DNA of 64,000 nucleotides from Microglena sp. YARC (Eukaryota; Chlorophyta; Chlorophyceae; Chlamydomonadales; Chlamydomonadaceae). Within the stretch, counting starts at the first letter, position 1. Each line of letters begins with the position of its first letter. Positions 27,488 through 40,600 of the stretch are shown piece after piece. Under the pieces are notes generated by a model, which saw nothing but the letters and a program-made list of their open reading frames with translations, did no database searches and was not told where the DNA came from. Location of the stretch: NCBI GenBank assembly GCA_022414725.1, contig CM039467.1, positions 16,068,043 to 16,132,042 on the forward strand. The letters run 5' to 3'. Position numbers and translations under genes: made by a program.

Positions 27488-29270
27488 AGTTACAGGTAAG
27501 CTGAGGATGCTTGTAGGTGGTAAATCTTGCGAGCACTGGACAGATACTGAGTAAGATGGTGGAGCCAATCTTGTACAACCCAGTGTCGTTGACCTGCACG
27601 CAGAGATATAATGGGGGTTGGGTTCTATATGTGGCATGGAAGTACGGAAAGGAGGTGATCTATGCAAGCATTATAGGCAATCAATATGCCCATGTCAGAT
27701 CACCACATTAGGCACAAAATCTTATACATTTCCAGTAAATGGTTGTTCTCTGTTTTCCATATAATTTATATGCCTATCACTGAGTTGATGTCACATTCTC
27801 ACTCCATTCATCCACGTTCCTGACACCTGTCAAAATTGAGTTGCTAACAAACTAAGGATTCTGATAACTCCATGTTAAGCTGAGTATCATCTTACTTCTG
27901 GTAGATGATTGGCAGAGAGGCACAGATCATGAGGGGCACAACACTACAGTGATTTTGATATGCCAAATTGACCTGGCAGAAAGGGAAGGACCTTTACTAG
28001 ACAGCATGATGATAGGCCCACGGTAGTACTCTCCTCCAGGAACCAAGGCTAATTCAAATTCAAGACTTCGGCTGCTACAGATGAGACTGAGTTGGGTGAT
28101 CATGGGTCGCAAGGATTTCTTCGATCCCTTAATGGGACTAGCATTTTTTTGTCTAGCAGACTGATTACTGCGGGAGTGCCAAGTTGTGCAAGACCAGAGC
28201 AAACCGTCGAGTGTGATGAGCAAGGGCGTGCAGCGCGTCAGAATTTGATCGAGGCAGCGGTTCAGACGCCCCCTGATGAGAAAATGGATGGCGAACATGC
28301 CTGAGGTTGATAGAATTTGGCAGGGCGCACCGGTCCGTAGGTACCGTATGCGCCTGAAGTATTGGCAAACTGTTGGGCAAACGACCCTTTGCCAAACTGG
28401 AGTAGGGATCCAGCTTGAGACCACTCCAGGTAGTTGGCCTTTGCCAAGTTACGGTTACCATGGTACTCTGTCTACTAAGCCCTAGCAAGTTAAATGTTCC
28501 TTGTTTGAATTGCTACATGGTTTTATTTTCAGCAAGCTTGGGAAGAATACTTTGTAACAATGTACTTGACCTTGAACTTGGTTACATGGCCCCAGCCGGC
28601 AATTTGGGTGGCTGGAGCCATGTACCGGTCTGGCTATTCAGCCCTAGCAAGTTTAATGCTCCTGATTTGAATTGTTACATGGTTTTAAAGCAAGCTTGGG
28701 CAGACAACTTGGTGAACATGCAACAAAGAAATGTAAAAATAACGAACATAAGACCCTTTGCCAACTGGATTTCAAGTCTGAGCTTGAGACAGTCAAAGCC
28801 ATAGACCCCTTTGCCAAGTTAGTTTTGCCATGCTTTTCCGATACCCACTTTTAGGGGGGAAATGGCATTTGCCAATACTTAATCTTGCCAGTACTTAAGG
28901 CGCATACAGTAGCGATCACTGCCCAGCTCTGTCGCAGGGGGGACATAATGTGTAGGGCATAGCTGGTACGACTCTCTGTGAAACTGGATAAGGCCGGGTA
29001 AAAACCGGAAAACGCTATGCCCTGGTCAATTCATGGAGCACAAGCGTGTTTATCGTAACAATCCGCACCCACCGAGGCAGCGCTTCATGCATGAGGTGCC
29101 CGTTGAGCGTGAGCGAAGCGCCAAGTCACTTCTTACCTGAATACCAGCTGCTTTTTCGTCGCAGTTGACAAAATAACAGGGTGCGAATAGCGTTGATCAG
29201 GCTGATGGCGAGTCAAGGCAAGATAGCATTAGGGAGGACGTCTGGTAAAGGAAAGACAGCCGGGACGTTT
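27488..29270. other. Intergenic region between ARM and TPR genes
   Basis: Shared upstream region of two divergent genes. No further exon was recognised. A ~160-bp tandem duplication (RgccctagcaagttDaatg, ttgaattgYtacatggtttt) occupies 28475-28560 and 28634-28710. One partial copy of the dispersed hairpin repeat is at 28569-28608. Small open frames at 27927-28488 look like noise. Confidence 0.6.
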
Positions 29271-29437
29271 TGGCCGAGGTACATTAAAAGAAGAAAGATT
29301 ACAAGGGGCTCATGTCCTAGCAGTGAAACAACACCGCCCTAAAGTCGGACTCGAGAAACCACCCGCCGTCTTCCGGCAGCGGGGCTCGAACTCCGGTGGC
29401 CGAAGCCGTAGCCACCGGGTCTGGCCGAGGTACATTA
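29271..29437 (-). mobile_element. tRNA-like short insertion with 16-bp target duplication
   Basis: tggccgaggtacatta occurs at 29271-29286 and 29422-29437, flanking a 135-bp insert. On the minus strand the insert carries gagttcgagcccc, a good pol III B-box, about 20 bases after its start. This suggests a second, unrelated tRNA-derived SINE or a retroposed tRNA-like gene; the A box is weak. Confidence 0.6.
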
Positions 29438-29451
29438 GCATTCCAGGAGAT

Positions 29452-29460
29452 TATATAAAA
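29452..29460 (+). promoter_or_regulatory. TATA-box candidate of the TPR gene
   Basis: TATATAAAA lies about 310 bp upstream of the ATG at 29769, within a G-rich context. It is the only strong TATA match in this upstream region. Its position allows a 5' leader of roughly 280 bases. Support is sequence match only. Confidence 0.45.
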
Positions 29461-29768
29461 GGGGGGGCAGGGGCGGGCAGGGGGGGACTAGGCCGGCCTA
29501 GAGTAGGGGGTCTAGGGTTACGTTCCTATCAGCTTACGTCCTACACTTATCATCCCGTCTACATGTCTTGCTCCATCGAACACTTGCGGCCAACAAAAGC
29601 GTAGTTCACAGATTTCATTCTCAATTCCTTTTCTGCACACCTCGCCCCACCGCGTTGTTGCTTGAAGACGCTTGGCTCGTGCCGACTAGTGTGGCACACC
29701 CATCACCACCGAAGTGCTAACCAACCCTACCCCACCCTACCCTACCCTACCCATATTGTGCGACCACC

Positions 29769-29954
29769 ATGTTGGTGACGCACCGCTGCAGCCAGCCTAC
29801 CTACAGAGCTTTTTCGGCTCATGTGTCCCCGCGCCCAAGCCACCTGCCATTGCGTATTAACCACGCGGTGCGGAATGGCGTCGATGTGAGGCCTAGGGCC
29901 ACGAACATAGAAGCGGTGTTAGGAAAGCTCCAGTCCAAGGTGTTCCTTGACCAG
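29769..29954 (+). CDS. TPR gene exon 1
   Basis: Good start context (gaccaccATGt), 62 codons ending [13 protein letters not shown], donor CAG/GTAGGC. It contains the putative transit peptide and R/H-rich segment. Phase 0 at its end fits exon 2. Confidence 0.8.
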
Positions 29955-29995
29955 GTAGGCCCCTCACCACCACACACCCACTCCACCTTCACACA

Positions 29996-30060
<65 letters not shown>

Positions 30061-33000
30061 ACACGCTCACACATACACAAACACAAACACACTCACACAC
30101 ATTCGTATGCACACACACATGAACAAACACACTTTGAAAACGCACACACACACACAAACACACACATGCACATGTACAAACACATTTAGCCCAACACACC
30201 CACTTCACAACACATACACATACACGCACACACATGCATATGCACGTGCACAAACGCACTAAAAAAATATGTATACAGACACACAGACATACTACACACA
30301 CACAGACATGCACACATGCATGCACAAAAACACTCATAGAAACACACATACACACACACGCAAATTCACATACCTTAACACCTTTTCATACACACACATG
30401 CATACATGTGCCTGATCCAAGACCCCATGCACTGCATGGCGCCTGCGCATACGCCAGATTTGAAAACATGCACATGCACATGGTGATCCACATGCACCCA
30501 CACTGCCGGCTCACACTTTTGTTGGCAATGTGAGTTTTTTCCGACCCACACAGCTCAAATCCACGCTGCTCAATCCCACACATGAAAATTCACATGCACA
30601 TGTTGATACACCTCTAACCCACATTGCCAGCTCCAGCTGTGGTAGCAGTGTGATCTCCAACCTAAAAATAAAAAAAGAGAACGCCTGGAGGGGCGTGGTG
30701 TTAAGGGGATCCTCCCGTACGCCGCTGCTGGAGAAAGTCACCATGGCAGACATAGTAAGTGTCACCCTCCAGTCGGTAGGGACTCCTTCATGCGACGTGT
30801 GGCAAGAATGCTAGTACAGGAGGCGATAGATTCTCTGTGCAGCTTAGAGATGTGTTTGTCTACGTGTTCACGGCTGATCCCTAAGGAGCTCCAACCTACA
30901 CTATTCCAACTCACACAGCTCCAACCCCGCTGTGCAGGCAGCCAGGTGATTCAACTGATACACTAGCACATGCTGACACACATGCACATGCTGACTCACG
31001 TGCACATGCTGACAGATGCACATGCACGTGCACATGCTGACTCACATGCACATGCTGACAGATGCACATGCACGTGCTCATGCTGGCACACATGCACATG
31101 CTGACAGATGCACATGCACGTGCTCATGCTGGCACACATGCACATGCTGACAGATGCACATGCACGTGCACATGCTGACACACATGCACATGCTGACAGA
31201 TGCACATGCACGTGCACATGCTGACACACATGCTCATGCTGACAGATGCACATGCATGTGCACATGCTGACACATGCACATGCCTCTAACCCACACTGCT
31301 CCAACACCACCGTGCAAGCAGCCAGGCGATTCAGCTGATACACATTCACATGCACATGCAAGTGCACTTGCAAATTCACATGCACATTCTGACACACATG
31401 CGCATACACATGCACATGCACGTGCTGACATACATGCACATTCTGGTACCCATGCACATACACATGCACATGCACGTGCTGACATACATGCACATTCTGA
31501 TACCCATGCCTCTAACCCACTCTACTCCAACACCACTGTGCAGGCTGCCAGGCAATTCAGCCGATACACATACACATGCACATGCTCGTGCACATTCAAA
31601 TTCACATGCACATTCTGACGCACATGCACATACACATGCACGTAATGACATACATGCACATTCAGATACACATGCCTCCAACCCACTCTACTCATACACC
31701 ATTGTGCAGGCAGCCAGGCAATTCAGCTGATACACATACACATGCACGTGCACATGCTAACACACATGCCTCCAACCCACGCTCCACCAACACCACTGTG
31801 CAGGCAGCCAGGCGATTCAGTCGATACACATACACATGCACATGCACATGCTAACACACATGCCTCCAACCCACGCTACTCCAACACCACTGTGCAGGCA
31901 GCCAGGCGATTCAGCTGATACACTAGCACATTCCCATGTACATGCACATTCACATGCACATTCTGACACACATGCACATGCAAATTCACTTTACACAAGT
32001 ATGTTCACATACACAAGCAAAATCACATGCACAAGCACATACACATGCACATTCTGACACACCTGCACATGCAAATTCACACGCACATTGCGCAGGCGGC
32101 CAGGCGATTCAGCACAGGCATGGCCAACGGCATTGACGAAGATAAGTTGGCAGACATGGAGCTTGGTGTTGCTAAGGCTGGAGAGCTACCCACACTGCTC
32201 CAACCCTCACCGCTCTAACCCACACTACTCCACCCTTACAGTGCAGGCAGCCAGGAAATTCAGCTGATACACCATACACATGCACATTCTGACTCAAAGG
32301 CTCAAGCACATTCCCATGCACATGCTGACTCAACTGCTCAAGCACATTCCCATGCACATGCTGACTCAAAGGCTCAAGCACATTCCCATGCACATGCTGA
32401 CTCAAAGGCTCAAGCACATTCCCATGCACATGCTGACTCAAAGGCTCAAGCACATTCCCATGCATGCTGACTCAAATGCTCAAGCACATTCCCATGCACA
32501 TGCTGACTCAAATGCTCAAGCACATTCCCATGCACATGCTGACTCAAAGGCTCAAGCACATTCCCATGCACATGCTGACTCAAAGGCTCAAGCACATTCC
32601 CATGCACATGCTGACTCAAAGGCTCAAGCACATTCCCATGCACATGCTGACTCAAATGCTCAAGCACATTCCCATGCACATGCTGACTCAAAGGTTCAAG
32701 CACATTCCCATGCACATGCTGACTCAAAGGCTCAAGCACATTCCCATGCACATGCTGACTCAAAGGCTCAAGCACATTCCCATGCACATGCTGACTCAAA
32801 GGCTCAAGCACATTCCCATTCCCATGCTGACTCAAAGGCTCAAGCACATTCCCATGCACATGCTGACTCAAAGGCTCAAGCACATTCCCATGCACATGCT
32901 GACACAAAGGCTCAAGCACATTCCCATGCACATGCTGACTCAAATGCTCAAGCACATTCCCATGCCCATGCTGACTCAAAGGCTCAAGCACATTCCCATG

Positions 33001-34717
33001 CATGCTGACTCAAAGGCTTAAGCACATTCCCATGCACATGCTGACTCAAAGGCTCAAGCACATTCCCATGCACATGCTGACTCAAAGGCTCAAGCACATT
33101 CCCATGCACATGCACATTGCGCAGGCAGCTAGGCGATTCAGTACAGGCATTGCCAACGGCATCGATGAAGATGAGCTGGTAGATATGGAGCTTGGTGTCG
33201 CTGTGGCTGGAGAGCTACCGGAGGTACTGCTGCAGTACAAGGACAAGATCAAGGAGAGGCTGATCAAGGTATGCTGATGATGGTGGGTTTGGTTTGGTTG
33301 GTGGTGGTGGTGGTGGTGCCGCTTTGGCTGGAGAGCTACCAGAGGCACTGATGCAGTACAAGGATAAGATGAAGGAGAGGCTGATCAAGGTATGCTGATA
33401 ATGGTGGTGTTGGTGGTGTTGGTGTGTGTGTGTGTGTGGGAGGGTGGGGGGTGGGGGGGGGGAGGGGGCTGGTGCCGCTGCGGCTGGAGAGCAAAGCGGA
33501 GGTACTTATGCAGTACAAGGACAAGATCAAGGAGAGGCTGATCAAGATATGTAGATGGTGTGGTTGGTGTGGTGTTGGTGATGGTGTGTGTGTGTGCGTG
33601 TGTGTGAGGGGGGGATTGGTGGTGGGCGTGGGCGTGGGCGTGGCGGGCGGTTGGGTGTGTGGGTGTGGGTGTGTGTGTGTGGGGGCGGTGGCCAGAGATT
33701 GGTGGTTGGTGGTCGGTGGGGTGTGGTTGGTGTGGTTGGTGGATTGAGGGTTATGCAGACTCTCACAGCTCAAAACTGAAGGAACCAATATTTGTATTTG
33801 TATTTGCACTGTCGCATGTCTGTTACTTAAACTGCTGGTTGTCTCTTATTTTAATTTATGCTTGTCTGTTGGTGGTACTGATGCCTGTATGTTTGTTAGA
33901 TTGATCTCCAAACTGCTATTTGAACATTATATAGATCCGCAAACTGGTATTTGAACGATATGTTGATCTCAAACTGCTATTTGAACGTTAGATTGATCTC
34001 CAAACTGGTATTTGAATGATATATTGATCTCAAACTGCTATTTGAACGTTAGATTGATCTCCAAACTGGTATTTGAATGATATATTGATCTCAAACTGCT
34101 ATTTGAATGTTAGATTGATCTCCAAACTGGTATTTGAATGATGTATTGATCTCAAACTGCTATTTGAACGTTAGATTGATTAGCCAACTGCTGTTTGAAT
34201 GATATATTGATCTCAAACTGCTATTTGAACGTTAGATTGATCTCCAAACTGGTATTTGAATGATGTATTGATCTCAAACTGCTATTTGAACGATAGATTG
34301 ATCTCCAAACTCGTATTTGAACATTATAATGTTCTGCAAACTGCTCTTTGAACGTTATATTGATCTCCAAACTGCTATTTGAACGAATCAAAACCTGCTT
34401 TTAAAAGCATTTCTCTTCTCCTGTCTACAGTTGTGTGTTTTTGTCTACGTATGTGTGTGTGTCATTTTGCTTGTTGCCTTACCTCGCTTGCAACCTGACA
34501 CCTACATGCATGTGTGTGTGTGGAAATGTTTGTATGCTTGTATGTGTGAATGGTTGTGTGTATGTGAATGTGAGTGTGTGAGAAGGTGTGGAGGTGTTTG
34601 ATTGTGTGTGTGTGTGTGTGTGTGAAGCTGTGGCATTATGTGTTTTTGTGTGAGATGGTGTGTGTGTGTGAATGCAAGTGTGTGTGAAGGTGTGAAGGTG
34701 TGAGTGTGTGTGTTTGA

Positions 34718-34756
<39 letters not shown>

Positions 34757-36210
34757 TGTGTGAAGCTGTGGAATTATGTGTGTGTGTGTGTGAAGGTGTG
34801 TGCAGGTGCAGGTGTTTGTGTGTGTGTGTGTGTGATTGCAAGTGTTTGTGAAGGTGCGGAGGTGTGTGTGTGTTTAAATATGTGTGTGTGTGTGTGTGTG
34901 TGTGAAGCTGTGAAGTTATGTGTTCTAGTGTGTGAATGTGTGTGTGTGAATGCGAGTGTGTGTGAAGGTGTGTGTGTGTGTGTGTGAATGCGAGTGTGTG
35001 TGAAGGTGTGTGTGTCTTTGAGTGTGTGTGTGTGTGAAGCTGTGGAGTTATGTGTTTTAGTGTGTGAAGGTGTGTGTGCGAAGGTGTGGAGGTGTGTGTG
35101 TGTTTCGAATGTGTGTGTGTGTGTGTTTGTGTGAAGCTGTGAAGCTGTGAAGGTGTGTGTGTGTGCATGTGTTTGTGTGTGTGTGAAGGTGTGTGTGTGC
35201 GAAGGTGTGGAGGTGTGTGTGTGGGTTTGAATGTGTGTATGTGTGTGTGAAGCTGTGAAGTTATGTGTGTGTGTGCATGTGTTTGTGTGTGTGTGAATGC
35301 AAGTGTGTGCGAAGGTGTGGAGGTGTGTGTGTGTTTGAATGTGTGTGTGTGTGTGAAGCTGTGAAGTTATGTGTGCATGTGTGTGTGTGTGCATGTGTTT
35401 GTGTGTGTGTGAATGCAAGTGTGTGTGAACGTGTGGAGGTATGTGTGTGTGTGTTTGAATGCGTGTGTGTGTTTGTGTGAAGCTGTGAAGTTATGTGTGA
35501 AGGTGTGTGTGTGTGCATGAGTTTGTGTGTGTGTGAATGCAAGTGTGTGTAAAGGTGTGGAGGTATGTGTGTGTGTGTGTGTGTAGCTGTGAAGTTATAT
35601 GTGAAGGTGTGTGTGTGTGCATGAGTTTGTGTGTGTGTGTGAATGCAAGTGGTTGTGAAGGTGTGGAGGTATGTGTGTGTGTTTGAATGCGTGTGTGTGT
35701 GTGTGTGAAGCTGTAAATTTTTGTGTCATAGTGTGTGGAGGTGAAGGAGTGTGTGTGTGAATGCAATTGTGTGTGAAGGTGTGTGTGTGAATGCAATTGT
35801 GTGTGAAGGTGTGTGTGTGAATGCAATTGTGTGTGAAGGTGTGTGTGTGAATGCAATTGTGTGTGAAGGTGTGTGTGTGAATGCAATTGTTTGTGAAGGT
35901 GTGTGTGTGAATGCAATTGTGTGTGAAAGTGTGTGTGTGAATGCAATTGTGTGTGACAGTGTGTGTGTGTGTGTGTGAAGCTGTGAAGTTATGTGTTCTA
36001 ATGTGTGCAGGTGTGTGTGTGTGTGAATGCGTGTGTGTGTGTGTGTGTGTGTGAAGCTGTGAAGTTATGTGTTCTAGTGTGTGAGGGTGTTTGTGTGTGC
36101 ATGTGTGTGTGTGAAGGTGTGGATGTCTGTGTGTGTGTTTGAATGCATGTGTGTGTGTGAAGCTGTGAAGTTGTGTGTTCTAATGTGTGAAGGTGTGTGT
36201 GTGTGTGTGA

Positions 36211-36246
<36 letters not shown>

Positions 36247-36405
36247 CTGTGAAGTTATCTGTTCTAGTGTGTGAGGGTGTTTGTGTGTGCATGTTTGTGT
36301 GTGAAGGTGTGGATGTCTGTGTGTGTGTTTGAATGCATGTGTGTTTGTGAAGCTGTGAAGTTGTGTGTTCTAATGTGTGAAGGTGTGTGTGTGTGTGTGT
36401 GTGAA

Positions 36406-36444
<39 letters not shown>

Positions 36445-36605
36445 AGCTGTGAAGTTATGTGTTCTAGTGTGTGAGGGTGTTTGTGTGTGCATGTTTGTGT
36501 GTGAAGGTGTGGATGTCTGTGTGTGTGTTTGAATGCATGTGTGTTTGTGAAGCTGTGAAGTTGTGTGTTCTAATGTGTGAAGGTGTGTGTGTGTGTGTGT
36601 GTGAA

Positions 36606-36644
<39 letters not shown>

Positions 36645-37607
36645 AGCTGTGAAGTTATGTGTTCTAGTGTGTGAGGGTGTTTGTGTGTGCATGTTTGTGT
36701 GTGAAGGTGTGGATGTCTGTGTGTGTGTTTGAATGCATGTGTGTGTGTGAAGCTGTGAAGTTGTGTGTTCTAGTGTGGGAAGGTGTGTGTTTGTGAATGC
36801 GTGTGTCTGTGTGTGTGTGTGTGGAGCTGTGAAGCTATGCGTTTTTGTGTGTGAAGGTGTGTGTGCATGAATGCGTGCGGGTGTGTGCGTGTATGTGTGC
36901 GGGTGTGTTTGTGTGTGAATGTGTGCGGGTGTGTGCGTGAATGCCTGCGGGTGTGTGCATGAATGCGTGTGCAGGTGTGCGTGTGTGTGGTTTCAGGTAT
37001 TTTGTTGTGCCTGATCCCCTATCCTCTGGCTGCTGCAGAGATCTGAGGAGATGAAGGAGGAGGAGGAGGCACTGAAAAAGAAGCAAGCAGCAAAGCTAGT
37101 CCTGGGCAAAAAGGCGTATGAGTATGGAGAGTACGCGTCAGGTGTGTATTTATTTGTTATTACTATGTATTTACTAATAATTACTTATTTATTATGAATT
37201 TATGATATGTTACAGTCTGTTATATATGTATTATATAAGAGATACGATATCTCTTATTCATGTATTTATTAATATCTCTTAGATTTTGTTTTTTCATGCA
37301 TTTATGTAATTATTTGTTTTTTCATGCATTTATGTAATTATTTGTATTTGATAGAGACAGCCTGTGCACGATTTGTTGTGTGTGGTACGGATGTGGGTAT
37401 GTGTTCAGGTGTGGGCACTGAAAAGAAGCAAGCAGGTAAGCTTACTCTGGGCAAAAAGGTGTAGAATGTCTTGAAGGAGAGTCTTGAATGTATTTTTAAA
37501 TGTCTTGAATGTCTTGACTGAGTGCGGGTAGTTCGTGGCTGGTGTGTGCATTTGTTTGGTTTAATAATTACTATTGTCACTATTATTATTATTATTATTA
37601 TTATTTA

Positions 37608-37639
<32 letters not shown>

Positions 37640-40600
37640 TACCTCGCGCTTGTTTTTGCACCTTTCCAGCTGTGAAACTCCTGGTGGCGGGTGTTGAGGA
37701 GCTAGGGCGCGACAGTGTGCTAGATGGCAAGGCACAGCTGTAGAAATCCAAATAATACTAGACGGACACAACACAATATATGTACCATGCCCTAGTATTC
37801 AGCCAAACCTTGAAATGTCCAACCGACCCAAACAACGTGTTATATCCCTTTTCCAGCTGTGAAGTTCTTGGCGGCAGGTGTTGAGGAGCTAGGGCGTGAC
37901 AGCCATCGAGATGGCGAGGCGCAGATGTAGAAAATCCAAATGACACCAGACAAACAGAACAACGCAAAACAAAATCCATAGAATGCTGCCAAACCTTAGA
38001 AATCATCCATAGAATCCATCCATGGAATCCATCCATAGAATCCATCCATAGAATCCATAGAATCCATATAGAATCCATCCATAGAATCCATCCATAGAAT
38101 CCATCCATAGAATCCATCCATATAGAATCCATCCATAGAATCCCATAGAATCCATCCATAGAAATCCATAGAATCCATCCATAGAATCCATAGAATCCAT
38201 CCATAGAATCATCATCCATCCATAGAATCCATCCATAGAATCATCCATCCATAGAATCCATCCATAGAATCCATCCATAGAATCCATCCATAGAATCCAT
38301 CCATAGAATCCATCCATAGAAATCCATCCATAGAATCCATCCTTAGAATCCATCCATCCAGAATCCATCCATAGAATCCATCCATCCATAGAATCCATAG
38401 AATCCATCATCCATAGAATCCATCCATCCATAGAATCCATCCATAGAATCCATCCATATAGAATCCATCCATATAGAATCCATCCATAGAATCCATCCAT
38501 AGAATCCATAGAATCCATATAGAATCCATCCATCCATATAGAATCCATCCATAGAATCCATCCATAGAATCCATCCATAGAATCCATCCATAGAATCCAT
38601 CCATAGAATCCATCCATAGAATCCATCCATAGAATCCATCCATAGAATCCATCCATAGAATCCATCCATAGAATCCATCCATATAGAATCCATCCATAGA
38701 ATCCATCCATAGAATCCATCCATAGAATCCATCCATAGAATCCATCCATAGAATCCATCCATAGAATCCATCCATAGAATCCATCCATAGAATCCATCCA
38801 TAGAATCCATCCATAGAATCCATCCATAGAATCCATCCATAGAATCCATCATAGAATCCATCCATAGAATCCATCCATAGAATCCATCCATAGAATCCAT
38901 CCATAGAATCCATCCATAGAATCCATCCATAGAAATCATCCATAGAATCCATCCATAGAATCCATCCATAGAATCCATCCATAGAATCCATCCATAGAAA
39001 TCATCCATAGAATCCATCCATAGAATCCATCCATAGAATCCATCCATAGAATCCATCCATAGAATCCATCCATAGAATCCATCCATCCATAGAATCCATC
39101 CATAGAATCCATCCATATAGAATCCATCCATACGAATCCCATCCATCCATAGAATCCATCCATAGAATCCATCCATAGAAATCATCCATAGAATCCATCC
39201 ATAGAATCCATCCATAGAATCCATCCATAGAATCCATCCATAGAATCCATCCATAGAATCCATCCATAGAATCCATCTATAGAATCCATCCATAGAAATC
39301 ATCCATAGAATCCATCCATAGAATCCATCCATAGAATCCATCATAGAATCCATCCATAGAATCCATCCATAGAATCCATCCATAGAAAATCATCCATAGA
39401 ATCCATCCCATAGAATCATCCATAGAATCCATCCATAGAATCCATCCATAGAATCCATCCATAGAATCCATCCATAGAATCCATCCATAGAATCCATCCA
39501 TAGAAATCCATCCATAGAAATCCATCCATAGAATCCATCTATAGAATCATCCATAGAATCCATCCATAGAATCCATCCATCCATAGAATCATCCATAGAA
39601 TCCATCATAGAATCATCCATAGAATCCATCCATAGAATCCATCCATAGAATCATCCAGAATCCATCCATAGAATCCATCCATAGAATCCATCCATAGAAA
39701 TCCATCCATAGAATCCATCCATAGAATCCATCCATAGAAATCATCCCATAGAAATCCATCCATAGAATCCATCCATAGAATCCATCTATAGAAATCATCC
39801 ATAGAATCCATCCATAGAAATCATCCATAGAAATCATCCATAGAATCCATCCATAGAATCCATCCATAGAATCCATCCATAGAAATCATCCATAGAATCA
39901 TCCATAGAATCCATCCATAGAATCCATCCATAGAATCCATCCAGAATCAGAATCCATCCATCCATCCATAGAATCATCCATAGAATCCATCCATAGAATC
40001 CATCCATAGATCCATCCGAATCCAGAATCCATAGAATCCATCCAGAATCCATCCATGAAATCAATAGAATCCATCCATAGAATCCATCATAGAATCATCA
40101 TAGAATCCATCCATAGAAATCATCCATAGAATCCATCCATAGAATCCATCCATAGGAATCTCATCCATAGAATCCATCCATCCCATAGAATCCATATAGA
40201 ATCCAATCCATAGAATCTATCCATAGAATCCATCCATAGAATCCATAGTCATCATAGAATCCATCCAGAATCCATCCATAGAATCCATCCCATAGAGAAT
40301 CCATCCATAGAATCCATCCATAGAAATCAACTAAACCTTGACATGTCCAACCAACCCAAACAATGTGTTGTATCTCTTTTCCAGCTGTGAGCCTTCTGGA
40401 GACGGGTGTTGAGGAGCTAGGGCGTGAAATTGAAATTGAAATTGTCACATCCGTGTAATGCAGTCACTCACAGGACGTGAAATTAAGGACAGCTCTGCGT
40501 AAGCCGGAGCTAGCAGTAGTCACCGTTACGAGACGGGTGTTGAGGAGCTAGGGTTTGACAGTGCGCTAGATGGTGGGGCGCAGCTCTGGCAGGGATATTG

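Noticed and set aside
27927..28488. Overlapping frames between the ARM and TPR genes
   Set aside because: Several frames open on both strands, no domain, and partly over a tandem duplication.
32280..33115. 12-residue repeat proteins ([24 protein letters not shown])
   Set aside because: 36-bp minisatellite open in several frames and both strands; lies in an intron.
34479..36292. Thr/His-rich minus-strand frames
   Set aside because: Complement of TG-rich repeats; no domain.
38003..39383. Met-Asp-Gly-Phe-Tyr-Gly-Trp repeat protein, ~350 residues
   Set aside because: By-product of a 13-bp satellite; indels shift frame without consequence, so no coding constraint.
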